The position numbers were made by a program, and so were the translations under genes. The notes below the pieces were generated by a model, which searched no databases, was not told the origin of the DNA, and saw nothing but the letters and a program-made list of their open reading frames with translations. A DNA stretch of 64,000 bases from Longimicrobiales bacterium (GTDB taxonomy: Bacteria; Gemmatimonadota; Gemmatimonadetes; Longimicrobiales; Gaopeijiaceae): assembly GCA_029245345.1 (NCBI GenBank), contig JAQWPM010000012.1, forward strand, positions 558,001 through 622,000. Direction: 5' to 3'. Shown here in pieces: positions 1 to 8,740 of the stretch (within the stretch, counting starts at the first letter, position 1; each line of letters opens with the position of its first letter).

Positions 1-69
1 GGTAGCGATGCGAAGCGAGCACCCCCCGTGACCCCCCAAGAAACGACCGCGGAATCCAACGCTACCCGT

Positions 70-233
70 CCGGATACAGCGCGTCGAAGGCCTCCGCGCT
101 AGGCTCGAGGCCTTGGCCTCGGAGCGAAGCGGACAACGAACTAAGCCCCCCGCCCCAAGTCACCAGACCCCCGGACAACCGAAAGCCCCCGCGCAGCGCC
201 CTAGCGCGGAGGCCTTCGACCTGCTGTATCCGG
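70..233. repeat. Large imperfect inverted repeat (33-bp arms)
   Basis: Left arm 70-102 and right arm 201-233 are reverse complements at 31 of 33 positions, separated by 98 bases. The spacer itself contains a smaller palindrome (cgaggcc-tt-ggcctcg, about 105-120). The element lies just downstream of the stop codon of the PD40 lipoprotein gene, so it could act as a long terminator hairpin, but there is no T-run and the arms are longer than a usual terminator. It could also be a copy of a dispersed palindromic element; I saw no second copy in the window. Confidence 0.7.
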
Positions 234-246
234 AGAACCCCGCCTG

Positions 247-1329
247 CTAGTTAATCCAGTCTGCGATAAAGATGTTCGTATCCGAATTTCCGCCGTTATT
301 CCTGTTCGAAGCCAACACCAACTGCGTCCCGTCAGGCGAGAACACCGGGAACCCATCAAACTCCGCCGAATGCGTGATCTGCTCGAGCCCGGTCCCGTCC
401 AGGTTGATCATGAAGATGTCGAACTCACGGCCGCTCTCGTCCTGGTGGTTCGAGCTGAATAGGATCCTGTCGCCGTCCGGGTGCCAGTAGGGAGCAAAGT
501 TTGCTCCGCCGACATTCGTGACCTGACGTTGGTTGGATCCGTCGGCGTCCATCACGAAGATCTCGAGCTCTCCGGGGCGAAGCAGCCCCTCAGCCAACAA
601 GCCTTGGTAGTCCGCGAGTTCCTCCCCTTCAGGGTAACTCGCCCGCCAAATGATCTGAGAGCCATCTGGCGAGAAAAAGGCGCCGCCGTCATAGCCCGGA
701 CGATCCGTGAGTCGGCGCACATCAGACCCGTCCAAGTTCATCGAATACAGCTCGAGGTCACCGTCACGCATGCTCGTGAAAACCACCTTGTCCCCGGCCG
801 GCGACACGGTCGCCTCTGCGTCATATCCGTCGGTATCCGTCAGCTGACGAAGGTCGGAGCCGTCAACATTCGCGATGAAGACGTCGTAGGACGGATAGAT
901 CGGCCAGACGTACCCCATCGTGAAATCCGGTTCGACCGGGCAGGATGCGTCATGATGGTGCGTGGATGAGTAGACGATCTGCTCGCCCGACGGATAGAAG
1001 TACGAGCAGGTGGTACGTCCTTCGCCCGTGCTGACCATCTCCGACTCACCACTGGCCATTTCCATGATGAAGATCTGGTCGCACTCCAGATCGTCCTTCT
1101 TGGCCTGATAGATCAGAGCAGATCCGTCGAACGCCCAATAGGCCTCGGCGTTTTGACCACCGTGGGTGAGCTGTCGAAGATTACTGAAGTGGGTCTCGCC
1201 GGCCACAATCAGATTGGGAGCCGCCGCGGCGGATTCGGTCGCCGCCTCCGGTGCCTCTTCGCCAGCACAGGCGGAAGCAATGAGGGCGAAGATCGCTATG
1301 AAGAGAGATCGATGGTTCACGAAGCGCAT
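247..1329 (-). CDS. TolB/PD40-type beta-propeller lipoprotein
   Basis: 360 residues. It begins with a lipoprotein signal peptide ending in IASAC (lipidated Cys about residue 21), followed by an Ala/Glu-rich linker. The rest is a series of PD40/WD40-like blades with the recurrent patterns SPDG, DGSDLRQLTD and DIFMINLDG typical of TolB-family propellers. It is probably an envelope-anchored protein; TolB proper is periplasmic and part of the Tol-Pal complex, but no tol genes are nearby, so a Tol role is not supported. An AGAAGG directly abuts the ATG, which is unusually close for a ribosome site. The gene stands alone, ending near the palindrome at 70-233. Confidence 0.85.
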   Translation of the reverse strand: MRFVNHRSLFIAIFALIASACAGEEAPEAATESAAAAPNLIVAGETHFSNLRQLTHGGQNAEAYWAFDGSALIYQAKKDDLECDQIFIMEMASGESEMVSTGEGRTTCSYFYPSGEQIVYSSTHHHDASCPVEPDFTMGYVWPIYPSYDVFIANVDGSDLRQLTDTDGYDAEATVSPAGDKVVFTSMRDGDLELYSMNLDGSDVRRLTDRPGYDGGAFFSPDGSQIIWRASYPEGEELADYQGLLAEGLLRPGELEIFVMDADGSNQRQVTNVGGANFAPYWHPDGDRILFSSNHQDESGREFDIFMINLDGTGLEQITHSAEFDGFPVFSPDGTQLVLASNRNNGGNSDTNIFIADWIN

Positions 1330-1650
1330 CCTTCTGTAAAAAGCTATGAAATCGTTTATCCGTTCAGCCGCATGGGGCCTTCCGTTCCTTACTCATGGCC
1401 GGCTCCGCTTCGGGTCAAAGCAACTGCCCGAGCAGAGTCGGCCCCAATAATCTGACCCCTCAGCCGATGTGGCACATCCGGGTTCTTGCGGATGCCGTCT
1501 CGAGGGACGTGAGGTCGGATCGAGAGGCGCTCGGTGCGCCGCTGACGATATCGCCCCCGAGTTCACACAACTCACTGTGGGTATCCTGAGGCGACTACCC
1601 GAAGAGGGCTTACTTACCCGCGTCCCGCCAGAGGCTCCCAGGAGATAAGG
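1330..1650. other. Intergenic gap, nothing recognised
   Basis: 321 bases between the PD40 gene start and the gyrA stop. Short reading frames occur on both strands but none shows a recognisable protein, signal peptide or ribosome site. No tRNA fold or convincing terminator was seen. Confidence 0.5.
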
Positions 1651-4164
1651 TTAGCCGAGAAGGTCCAGCTGACCCTCGTTCTCTTCTTCGCCGACATCGT
1701 CGCGCGCGGGAGCCCCACCCCGTCCGGACGCCCGTGTAACCTCGACGACCCGGTCACCCTCGGGGATCGCTACCATGCTCTTTCCTTGGGTCCGGCGCCC
1801 CTGCACAGGTACCGAGTCGGCAGCCGCACGGGTGACCTGCCCGCCGGCTGTAATGATCATGACCTCGTCGGCCTCCATGACCTCCAAGGCGCAAACGATG
1901 GGTGACACATCACCCGACGTTGGCGTGAACAGGTTGCCCATGCCGCCCCGGTTCTGGAGTGGAAAGTCGTCGATCGGCGTGCGCTTGCCCAAACCGTCCT
2001 CGCTGACCGTGAGCACCGTCGAGTCTCGCCGGATCAAAAGCATGCCGATCACCTCGTCGTCCTTCAACGACATGCCCTTAACGCCCGCTGCCGTCCGACC
2101 AACGATGCTGATCTGCTCCTCGGGGAATCGAATGGCCCGCCCCGAACGCGACAACAACATGAGTTCCGCCGTGCCGTCCGACATCGCAACATCCAAGATC
2201 ACGTCACCACCCTTCACGCCAGCAGCCTTGATACCATTCGCGCGGGCATTTGAGAACTCGGATAATGATGTCCGCTTCATGGTCCCGAGCTTGCTCAGAA
2301 ATACGAGGAAACGTCCCTCCACCGAGAGATTGTCGACTGGAATCATCGATACGATCTTGTCGCTTCGGTCCGCACCGTCAAGCAGTGAATACACAGACTT
2401 TCCGCGAGATGCACGCGCACTCTCCGGCACGTCCGCCACACGGAGAAAGTGGCAGTGTCCGCCTTCTGTGAACGTCAGAATCCAGCCTTGGGTGCGCGCC
2501 ACGAATAAGCGTTCGAGGTAGTCGTCTTCGTACCGCTCCATACCCGCGAGGGCCTTCCCAGAACCGACTCGGCGTCGATACAGGTGCATGGGAATCCGGC
2601 TGACGTACCCCTGCGCCGATAGCGTGACCACAACGTCTTCGTCCGCGAGCTGAGCCTCCACGGCGGCGGGCGCGTCCGCCTGGGCGTCCTCGTCGTCCAA
2701 GAGAACTGTGCGACGAGCGTCCCCATACTTCTCGACGACTTCAGCGAGCTCGTCCAGCATGACCTGGAGCTGAATCTCCTCGGACTCGAGGATCTTCCTC
2801 AATTCGCTGATGACCGCCGCGAGCTCCGCGAGGCGGGCTTCGAGTTGCGACCGCTCCAATGCGGTGAGCTTCGCCAGGCGCATGTTCAGAATGGCGTCGG
2901 CCTGGATTTCGCTGAGGCCAAAACGGTCCCGTAAGCGCTCTCGTGCCTGGCTCCGGTCCTTGGAGCCACGGATGATCTTGATCACCTCGTCGATGTGTTT
3001 CAGGGCGGCGAGGAGGCCTTCCAGGACGTGCTTCTCCGCCTCAGCCTTCTCCAGTTCGAACCGGCAACGCCTCTGGATGACTTCAACCCGATGGTCCCGG
3101 AAACACTCAAGCATACGCTTGAGGTCGAACTCCTTCGGCTGACCGTCATCGAGCGCCAACAAGTGCGCCCCGAATGTGGTCTGAAGGCTGGTCCGCTTGT
3201 ACAACATGTTGAGCACCGTTCCAGCGTGCGCACCGCGCTTCAGTTCGATCACCAGACGGATCCCGTCACGATCCGTCTCGTCCCGAATGTCCGACACGTC
3301 TTCCGCACGCCCCGCCTTCGCCAGCTTTGCGATCTGTTCAATAATCTTGGTCTTGGAGACCGCGTACGGAAGTTCTGTGACGACCAGTTGTTCCCGTCCA
3401 CCTCGCCTCGACTCTTTCATCGCGCGCGCCCGCATAATCACGCGGCCTCGCGACTCCCGGTACATCTTGTCGATGCCCTCACGCCCGACCACGAACCCAC
3501 CCGTGGGGAAATCCGGACCCGGGATGTGCCGCATCAGATCGTCGACTGTGCAGTCCGGATCCACCACGAGCTGACGTACGCCAGCCGCAATCTCACGGAG
3601 GTTGTGGGGAGGCACATTCGTGCTCATTCCCACAGCAATCCCCGACGAGCCGTTTACGAGCAGGTTCGGGAAACGCGCCGGTAGAACGATCGGCTCTTCG
3701 AGTTGATTGTCGAAGTTCGGCTGGAAGTTGACCGTCTCTTTTCCGATATCGTCGAGCAGCTCGACTGCGATCGCTTCGAGGCGAGCTTCCGTATACCGAT
3801 ACGCAGCGGCGGAATCCCCATCGATCGAGCCGAAGTTGCCCTGTCCATCGATGAGCGGCATACGTAGCGAGAAGTCCTGCACCATGCGTACGAGCGTGTC
3901 GTACACGGCAGAGTCGCCGTGCGGGTGGTACTTACCCAGCACGTTTCCGACCACGGTTGCACTCTTCTTATACGGCTTGTCTGGATTAAGTCCCAGCTCG
4001 TACATCGCGTAGAGAATCCGGCGGTGCACCGGCTTGAGGCCGTCTCGAACATCGGGGAGCGCTCGCTGAACGATCACGCTCATCGAGTAGTCGAGGAACG
4101 ACTCGCGCATCTCCTCTTCGAGGAGTCTTGGAAGGATGCGTTCCCGCTTAGAGGCCGTGGCCAT
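1651..4164 (-). CDS. gyrA: DNA gyrase subunit A (type IIA topoisomerase A subunit)
   Basis: 837 residues, the breakage-reunion subunit that supercoils DNA with GyrB. The N-terminal part shows the quinolone-region motif [11 protein letters not shown] (residues 80-90, with Ser85 and Asp89 as in quinolone-sensitive enzymes), [14 protein letters not shown] and catalytic Tyr124 in the YRYTEAR context. A coiled-coil tower and a C-terminal six-bladed pinwheel with repeats such as [10 protein letters not shown] and [10 protein letters not shown] follow. The GyrA box in the first blade, normally QRRGGKG-like, reads RRRVGSGKA, so DNA wrapping may be altered and a ParC role cannot be excluded. Length is between E. 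coli GyrA (875) and ParC (752). gyrB is not in the window. Confidence 0.9.
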   Translation of the reverse strand: MATASKRERILPRLLEEEMRESFLDYSMSVIVQRALPDVRDGLKPVHRRILYAMYELGLNPDKPYKKSATVVGNVLGKYHPHGDSAVYDTLVRMVQDFSLRMPLIDGQGNFGSIDGDSAAAYRYTEARLEAIAVELLDDIGKETVNFQPNFDNQLEEPIVLPARFPNLLVNGSSGIAVGMSTNVPPHNLREIAAGVRQLVVDPDCTVDDLMRHIPGPDFPTGGFVVGREGIDKMYRESRGRVIMRARAMKESRRGGREQLVVTELPYAVSKTKIIEQIAKLAKAGRAEDVSDIRDETDRDGIRLVIELKRGAHAGTVLNMLYKRTSLQTTFGAHLLALDDGQPKEFDLKRMLECFRDHRVEVIQRRCRFELEKAEAEKHVLEGLLAALKHIDEVIKIIRGSKDRSQARERLRDRFGLSEIQADAILNMRLAKLTALERSQLEARLAELAAVISELRKILESEEIQLQVMLDELAEVVEKYGDARRTVLLDDEDAQADAPAAVEAQLADEDVVVTLSAQGYVSRIPMHLYRRRVGSGKALAGMERYEDDYLERLFVARTQGWILTFTEGGHCHFLRVADVPESARASRGKSVYSLLDGADRSDKIVSMIPVDNLSVEGRFLVFLSKLGTMKRTSLSEFSNARANGIKAAGVKGGDVILDVAMSDGTAELMLLSRSGRAIRFPEEQISIVGRTAAGVKGMSLKDDEVIGMLLIRRDSTVLTVSEDGLGKRTPIDDFPLQNRGGMGNLFTPTSGDVSPIVCALEVMEADEVMIITAGGQVTRAAADSVPVQGRRTQGKSMVAIPEGDRVVEVTRASGRGGAPARDDVGEEENEGQLDLLG

Positions 4165-4350
4165 TCCGTCTCCGGACGGGTTCAGAAGAGAGTGTTACAG
4201 GGCATTGGGAACGCCGGAATTGGCACAGGGGCAGCTCCGCGGTCCCAAGGTTCTCACCTTCTCGTAAGGCTGGCAACCCAGCCCCTTGCGGCAGGCCGGG
4301 GAGAAGGGATCATTCAGGATCTCCGACCCTACCACGTTCCGACCGAGCGA

Positions 4351-4585
4351 CTAATCGTCCGCTTCTGCCAACGCCTCCAGGAGCTTCCCTTTAAGATCCG
4401 GCGGGGCGCCTTGTCCCGCGGCCCCACGCTGAACGGCGTCTCGGAAGGCTCCTTCCAAGCGTAGGTGGGGATAGCACCCCTGGCAGACGTCGAAGTGCGC
4501 CTGGACTCGTGTATGGGGGACCTCACCCAACTCATCCATCGATGAACTCATGCACCAACGCGAGGGCTTCCTCGCAGGAAATCAT
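4351..4585 (-). pseudogene. Zinc-finger anti-sigma-like protein (zf-HC2/RsrA type), frame-disrupted
   Basis: From ATG 4585 the frame reads MISCEEALALVHEFIDG and hits TGA at 4534-4532. Skipping one base (T at 4534 on this strand) restores FIDGELGEV followed by HFDVCQGC, the HxxxCxxC zinc motif of anti-sigma factors, and runs on to the stop at 4351. The intact product would be about 77 residues. The 66-residue frame that starts at 4551 lacks the first Cys and half of the first helix. Either a real indel, an assembly error or a programmed +1 shift explains this; GGA-T is not an obvious slippery site. No sigma factor is adjacent. The gene lies upstream of gyrA on the same strand. Confidence 0.65.
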
Positions 4586-4656
4586 CCCGCCACCATGGCT
4601 TCGACTCCGGGTCCCGCTCCACCAAACATGGTTTTCAGTTTCTCTGTCACCGACAT
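4582..4656 (-). CDS. Possible 24-residue leader or displaced N-terminus of the zinc-finger gene
   Basis: A short frame starting MSVTEKLKTMFGG ends with a TGA that overlaps the ATG of the zinc-finger frame (ATGA, 4585-4582), a layout typical of translational coupling. It lies in the same reading frame as the distal part of the zinc-finger protein, so it may instead be the true N-terminus, separated by a compensating pair of single-base shifts around 4585 and 4534. There is no other evidence that it is expressed. Confidence 0.3.
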   Translation of the reverse strand: MSVTEKLKTMFGGAGPGVEAMVAG

Positions 4657-4803
4657 GGCACTACGCGTCCGATTAGGTCTCTTGAACGAGGTCTTCGCCC
4701 AGATCCGGCGCACCGGACAGTCTGAGCGCAAAGCGATATACCGCATCGAGATGCGGCAACGCTTCTGATTCAAAGCCGGTGCTCAGCTGTGCGTTTTCTT
4801 TGG

Positions 4804-5121
4804 TCACAGATTCCAACGATCAAGAATCTCTTCGAATTCTTCGGCCATCGTAGGATGGCCGTGTCGGTTCGCTGCTTCGATTCCATGGCGATAGGCCTCA
4901 CGGGCCTCATCGTCCTTCTGGGAGTCCTTCAGAATCGCCCCGAGGCGTCCCCATGCGTTGCCTTCATCGTCAGAAGCATCGAGATACGCTCGGAGTTCCC
5001 GAACCCCGGATTCGGTATCACCCGAGTTGAGGTATTCGAGCGCCAAGCCAAAACGGATGCGCGAGTCATTGGGGTTCCGTTCGAGCATTCGCTCGAGCGA
5101 AGCTATTCGGTCATTGGACAC
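4804..5121 (-). CDS. Small TPR protein
   Basis: 105 residues, no signal peptide, so probably cytoplasmic. Residues about 5-95 form two to three tetratricopeptide repeats: the pattern NPNDSRIRFGLALEYLNSGD followed by a unit with GNAWGRLGAILKDSQ and one with EAREAYRHGIEAA. TPRs serve as protein-binding scaffolds; no partner can be named. It lies 30 bases downstream of the 152-residue unknown gene on the same strand, so the two are probably co-transcribed. Confidence 0.75.
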   Translation of the reverse strand: MSNDRIASLERMLERNPNDSRIRFGLALEYLNSGDTESGVRELRAYLDASDDEGNAWGRLGAILKDSQKDDEAREAYRHGIEAANRHGHPTMAEEFEEILDRWNL

Positions 5122-5151
5122 AACGGATCCTGTTTGGAGAGGCTGCGCAGA

Positions 5152-5610
5152 TTAATCTGGGAAACGGAACTCTCTGGCGCTGCCATGCGTGGGGAGTTCG
5201 CCGGTTACCAGCTCGATCATAGCGGACATCTCGCTGGCCATCTCATCGATCCGATGAGACACGATCAGGGCATGGGCGAAATCGAAGTAGGCACCGACCG
5301 CTCCCTCGTCCGCAGCATGCGTTGCGACAACCACAGCCTCCATCTCGACCCTAAGGCACTCCACGATCGCGTGGATGGCCATCTGGACGCCTCGGAGCTC
5401 CTGGAGCGTCGACACAGACAGGTCGCCCACTAGCACCTGAATAAGGGCTTCCACGCGTTCCTTCTTCTCTGACGGAGCGAGCACAGCAGCACTAGACGGA
5501 CCATCCTCGATGAGGAAGACGTCCGCGCCAGCCTTGAGCGCTCTCAGCTCTTCGAATGAGAAGTAAAGAATCACAATGGTCTCCGGGGCGTGGGCTACAC
5601 CGTTGGGCAT
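5152..5610 (-). CDS. Conserved-looking protein of unknown function
   Basis: 152 residues, no signal peptide or membrane segment. The N-terminal part (about 10-55) looks like a small alpha/beta unit with ETIVILYFSFEELRALKAGA, and the rest is predicted helical and acidic. I do not recognise the family. Coding character is supported by normal GC-rich third positions and by its place in a same-strand run between the DUF6941-like gene (73 bases upstream) and the TPR gene (30 bases downstream). Confidence 0.65.
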   Translation of the reverse strand: MPNGVAHAPETIVILYFSFEELRALKAGADVFLIEDGPSSAAVLAPSEKKERVEALIQVLVGDLSVSTLQELRGVQMAIHAIVECLRVEMEAVVVATHAADEGAVGAYFDFAHALIVSHRIDEMASEMSAMIELVTGELPTHGSAREFRFPD

Positions 5611-5683
5611 ACCCTACTTTCTGTCTACTTATCGGCACCCGCTCTTGTTTCTGCAAGCGCCATCGCTGTCCAGCTTTTCCGCG

Positions 5684-6097
5684 TCAGGCCTCGGCTGTGG
5701 TCTCCGGACCATAGACGGTCAGTGGCAACGACACGTGATGCTCGCCGTCTACCCACACGTCGAAGGCATACGGCCCGGGCTTCGGAAAGACCAACCCGTC
5801 GAGGTTCAGGACGTGTGGCACACGGATCATGCCGGGGACACCACCAGGTCCTGGCCCCAGCTGCATCTCTCCATCTACACGCACCAACTCAGCTCCATCC
5901 GGCGCCTTCAATGAAATCCCGATGTCGTGCCGGCCGATCTCATTCAGAGTTGCCGAGAAGCGTAGGATCAGCACCATGCGAGGGTGGCGAGCTGGAAAAG
6001 ACCCCGTCCCGATGCGGTCGAAGATTCCGAGGATATTGAGCTTCCCCGAGCCATCAATCGTGGCGGCGTCAGCCAGAAGAGCGAGATCGACATCCAT
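5684..6097 (-). CDS. DUF6941-like beta-sandwich protein
   Basis: 137 residues. It opens with MDVDLALLADAATIDGSGKL and ILGIFDRI, the pattern I associate with DUF6941 proteins, followed by alternating beta strands (RMVLILRFSATLNEIGRHDI, PYAFDVWVDGEHHVSLPLTV) that suggest an immunoglobulin-like sandwich. No signal peptide is present, so it is likely cytoplasmic; the function is unknown. It starts only 6 bases after the stop of the CPBP protease gene, so they are probably one transcript. The family name is from memory and is the less certain part of the call. Confidence 0.6.
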   Translation of the reverse strand: MDVDLALLADAATIDGSGKLNILGIFDRIGTGSFPARHPRMVLILRFSATLNEIGRHDIGISLKAPDGAELVRVDGEMQLGPGPGGVPGMIRVPHVLNLDGLVFPKPGPYAFDVWVDGEHHVSLPLTVYGPETTAEA

Positions 6098-6103
6098 GAA
6101 GTG

Positions 6104-6916
6104 TCAGCGTTCGAGTGTGAGTGAGGGTCCGGGCACTTCTACACCGGTTTCCTTCGGAGGTAACAAGAGCCGCTCGGCGAGCACGATACCGGCCAGCATA
6201 TCGATAAGCGTGTGAGCGATGATGGGCGGAATCAGGCTCCCCGAAGCCAGGAAACCCCACGCTAGAAATCCGCCCATCACGGCTGTCCGAAGAACCCCCA
6301 GCGTCCCCTGGTAAACATGCAGCAACCCGAAGATCATGGAGGTTACCGCTACCGACCCGAGGCTCCCGAGTACGGGAATGAGCAGCGGGATCGCGTAACC
6401 ACGATATGCGACCTCCTCGCCTACGCCGGCGGCGATCGAGAGAAGGAAGAAGACGCCCTTCTCTTCCCTGGTACGGGGCAGGAGCTCCCGGATCACGCGT
6501 GTCTCGTGCAACCCGAGACGGAGCGCAACGATCCGGAAAGAGCCGACCGTGACGAGCCCTACGACCGTCAGAATCACGCTCCACAGCAGGATCGAAGCAC
6601 CCGAAGTCCACACGAACCCGATCGCGGATAGTCCATCTGCCCGGGTGCCCACGAGCCAACTGAGCGTGCCCAATATCCAGAGTGTCGCGATCGAACTCCA
6701 ATACGCAGGCAAACGATCAATGTGCGCATCGGCCATGAGTGGAGCCTGCCCGACGGCCAAGGCCGGCAGCACCACGAACAGCACAGCGGAAAGGACCGCG
6801 TCGGTCTGTTCAAGTCCGCCCCAAGATGTCAGTCCGTATAGAACGACCCAAAACAGGATTGTCCCTGCCCAAAGCACCGCGGATGTAAAACGAGACAGCG
6901 GCGGGCGTCCGTTCAC
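6104..6916 (-). CDS. CPBP-family intramembrane metalloprotease (Rce1/CAAX-like)
   Basis: About 270 residues with around eight hydrophobic segments. The three signature motifs of the CPBP/Abi family are visible in order: GEEVAYRG (EExxxR), FGLLHVYQG (FxxxH) and HTLID (HxxxD), which form the metal site within the membrane. Substrates are unknown. I chose GTG at 6916, whose bases overlap the TGA of the decarboxylase gene, instead of the longer frame from 6979 whose first residues are Arg/Asp-rich and lie within the upstream gene. Coupling to the decarboxylase and to the DUF6941-like gene suggests one operon. Confidence 0.8.
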   Translation of the reverse strand: MNGRPPLSRFTSAVLWAGTILFWVVLYGLTSWGGLEQTDAVLSAVLFVVLPALAVGQAPLMADAHIDRLPAYWSSIATLWILGTLSWLVGTRADGLSAIGFVWTSGASILLWSVILTVVGLVTVGSFRIVALRLGLHETRVIRELLPRTREEKGVFFLLSIAAGVGEEVAYRGYAIPLLIPVLGSLGSVAVTSMIFGLLHVYQGTLGVLRTAVMGGFLAWGFLASGSLIPPIIAHTLIDMLAGIVLAERLLLPPKETGVEVPGPSLTLER

Positions 6917-8355
6917 TCCGGCATCAACTCCACGCCGAACCGCTCGATCGTCTCGAGCGTCTCGCGCACGTCCTTCCATGTGGTGGTGTGGTTGAGAATA
7001 CAGAGCCGCAGAGAGTAGAGGCCGCGCAAACGAGTCGAAGACATCATTGCGATCTGTTCATCGATGATCCGTTCCTGGACATCGACGTTCAGTCCTTCCA
7101 TCCGTTTGTCCGAAGTATCGAGACCGCGAGGATTCACTCGGAAGCACACCACACCCAAGGAAGCGGGATTGGCGATCTGTAGCACGTCACTCGATCGGAT
7201 ATATTCCTCGGCGCGCGCAGCCAATTCGATGCCCTGTCCAATCGAGCGGCGAAATGCGGCCATCCCAAAGGTTTGGATCGACATCCACACCTTGAGTGCC
7301 CGAAACGACCGACTGAGTTGAAGACCGCGGTCCCCAAAATTGGGATGATCCACGCCCCACTGCGTGTCTTGTAGGTACTCCGGATGAACTGAAAACGACT
7401 CTTCCAGCTTGCGCACGTCCTTCACCATCAGGCACCCCGCCTCAAACGGCTGGAAGAGCCACTTGTGCGCATCCATCGCGATCGAATCTGCACGTTCCAG
7501 ACCCTTGAGCAGCACCTTCCCTTTCTCCGTGAGGATGGCGAAGCCTCCATAAGCCGCGTCAACGTGGAACCAAATCCCCTCCGCCTCACAGTAGTCGGCC
7601 ATCGCGCCGAGAGGGTCGACGGCACCGGTATTCGTCGTCCCGGCATTCGCACAAATCGCGATCGGGGTGAAGCCCGCTGCGCGGTCCTCCGCCACGCAGC
7701 GCTTCAGTTCCTCCATATCTATGCGGAACAAGTCGTCGGCCTTCACCTTTCGCACATTTTCTGGCCGTACGCCCACAATCGTCGCAGCTCGACTGAGCGC
7801 CGTGTGACTCTGGTCGCTCATGTAGACCGTCGCACGTTCCGGGTGACCCGCAGTGTCCCGGGCCGCGACGAAGGCGTCCAGGCTGGCTGCAGATCCTCCG
7901 CTCGTGAAGAGACCGCCGGCGGTCTCAGGATATCCGAGCCAATCTCGGAACCAATCGATAACCACCACTTCGAGCTGACTGGGTCCGCTCGCGCCCAACC
8001 AAGTGCCCTGAAACACGTTGTGCCCTGCAGCCATGAAGTCTGCCAAAACTCCCGGCCAAGTGGGGCACGACGGCACAAAGGCGAAGAAGCGCGGGTGGTC
8101 GACCCGACCCGCAACAGGAAGAATTTCGCGAGCAGCCCGCTCGAGCACTTCCTCCGGGGGGCGACCCTCTTCCGGGGGATCTTCACGCATCAGTGGCTCG
8201 AGCTCCGAGCGAGAACCTCCGACCCACGCTGCCTCTCCGGGCAAATTGTGGATCCGCTCCACGACGAGTTCAGCGGCGCGCTGGGCGAGTTCGAGCATTT
8301 TCTCGGGTGTCATTTGGAGTTCGCTACGATCTCCGTCTTCCGCCGGCAACGTCAT
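6913..8355 (-). CDS. Pyridoxal-phosphate-dependent group II amino-acid decarboxylase
   Basis: 480 residues, close to the usual length of aromatic-L-amino-acid decarboxylases. Visible motifs are TSGGSAASLDAFVAARD (phosphate binding), SDQSHTA (ring-stacking His184), HVDAAYGGFA (Asp266 pairing with the pyridine nitrogen) and SIAMDAHKWLFQPFEAGC (Schiff-base Lys298). The substrate (tyrosine, tryptophan, DOPA, glutamate or another) cannot be settled by eye; the Trp/Phe-rich N-terminal region WVGGSRSELEP and HPRFFAFVPS resembles the aromatic branch. The ATG at 8355 has a GAGAGGAAG site about 10 bases upstream. Its start lies only 18 bases from the start of a divergent gene. Confidence 0.9.
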   Translation of the reverse strand: MTLPAEDGDRSELQMTPEKMLELAQRAAELVVERIHNLPGEAAWVGGSRSELEPLMREDPPEEGRPPEEVLERAAREILPVAGRVDHPRFFAFVPSCPTWPGVLADFMAAGHNVFQGTWLGASGPSQLEVVVIDWFRDWLGYPETAGGLFTSGGSAASLDAFVAARDTAGHPERATVYMSDQSHTALSRAATIVGVRPENVRKVKADDLFRIDMEELKRCVAEDRAAGFTPIAICANAGTTNTGAVDPLGAMADYCEAEGIWFHVDAAYGGFAILTEKGKVLLKGLERADSIAMDAHKWLFQPFEAGCLMVKDVRKLEESFSVHPEYLQDTQWGVDHPNFGDRGLQLSRSFRALKVWMSIQTFGMAAFRRSIGQGIELAARAEEYIRSSDVLQIANPASLGVVCFRVNPRGLDTSDKRMEGLNVDVQERIIDEQIAMMSSTRLRGLYSLRLCILNHTTTWKDVRETLETIERFGVELMPE

Positions 8356-8373
8356 GCCGATAATCTTCCTCTC

Positions 8374-8691
8374 ATGTCAGCTGAAACCGCTACCGGTCAG
8401 GGCCTCGTATTTCGCGTTCTCGACGCGATGGACGCCCCACACTCCGGCCGAATCTTACGCCTCCGACTTCAGTCGGGGGAAGCACCGTCCATCAAGTCCC
8501 TGAAGGACGCCGAGATGACAGCTTCGGGTCCTGAAGGACAGACCTGCCGCATAAAGGTCATTGAATTTGCGCTGTTCGGCGGCAAGCCGAGTGATGACCG
8601 CCTCGCCAGAACGGGTCGCGTCGACCTGCACATCGACGAAATCGGTGACGGTGGCCCCATCGGACTACGCTGGGAAGTCCGCCCCGTCTGA
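8374..8691 (+). CDS. Small protein of unknown function
   Basis: 105 residues, no signal peptide. The composition suggests a compact beta-rich fold (GRILRLRLQSGEAPSIKSLK, CRIKVIEFALFGG, RVDLHIDEIGDGGPIGLRWE). I do not recognise a family. The ATG lies in the 18-base gap to the divergent decarboxylase and has no clear Shine-Dalgarno, so a later start at Met19 (about 8428) is possible. The overlapping antisense frame covering the decarboxylase gene is a shadow, but this 3' part extends beyond that gene with normal codon use. Confidence 0.6.
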   Translation: MSAETATGQGLVFRVLDAMDAPHSGRILRLRLQSGEAPSIKSLKDAEMTASGPEGQTCRIKVIEFALFGGKPSDDRLARTGRVDLHIDEIGDGGPIGLRWEVRPV

Positions 8692-8740
8692 CAGGCTTCG
8701 CAATCTAGCTGAAGCCAAATCGTCTCGGCGAAGACCTACC

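Noticed and set aside
4268-4283. Small 6-bp hairpin downstream of the zinc-finger gene
   Set aside because: Too short and without a T-run to support a terminator call.
7465-8373. Long plus-strand frame antisense to the decarboxylase gene
   Set aside because: It is a shadow of the decarboxylase in another frame; only its last part (8374-8691), beyond the gene, looks like real coding sequence.
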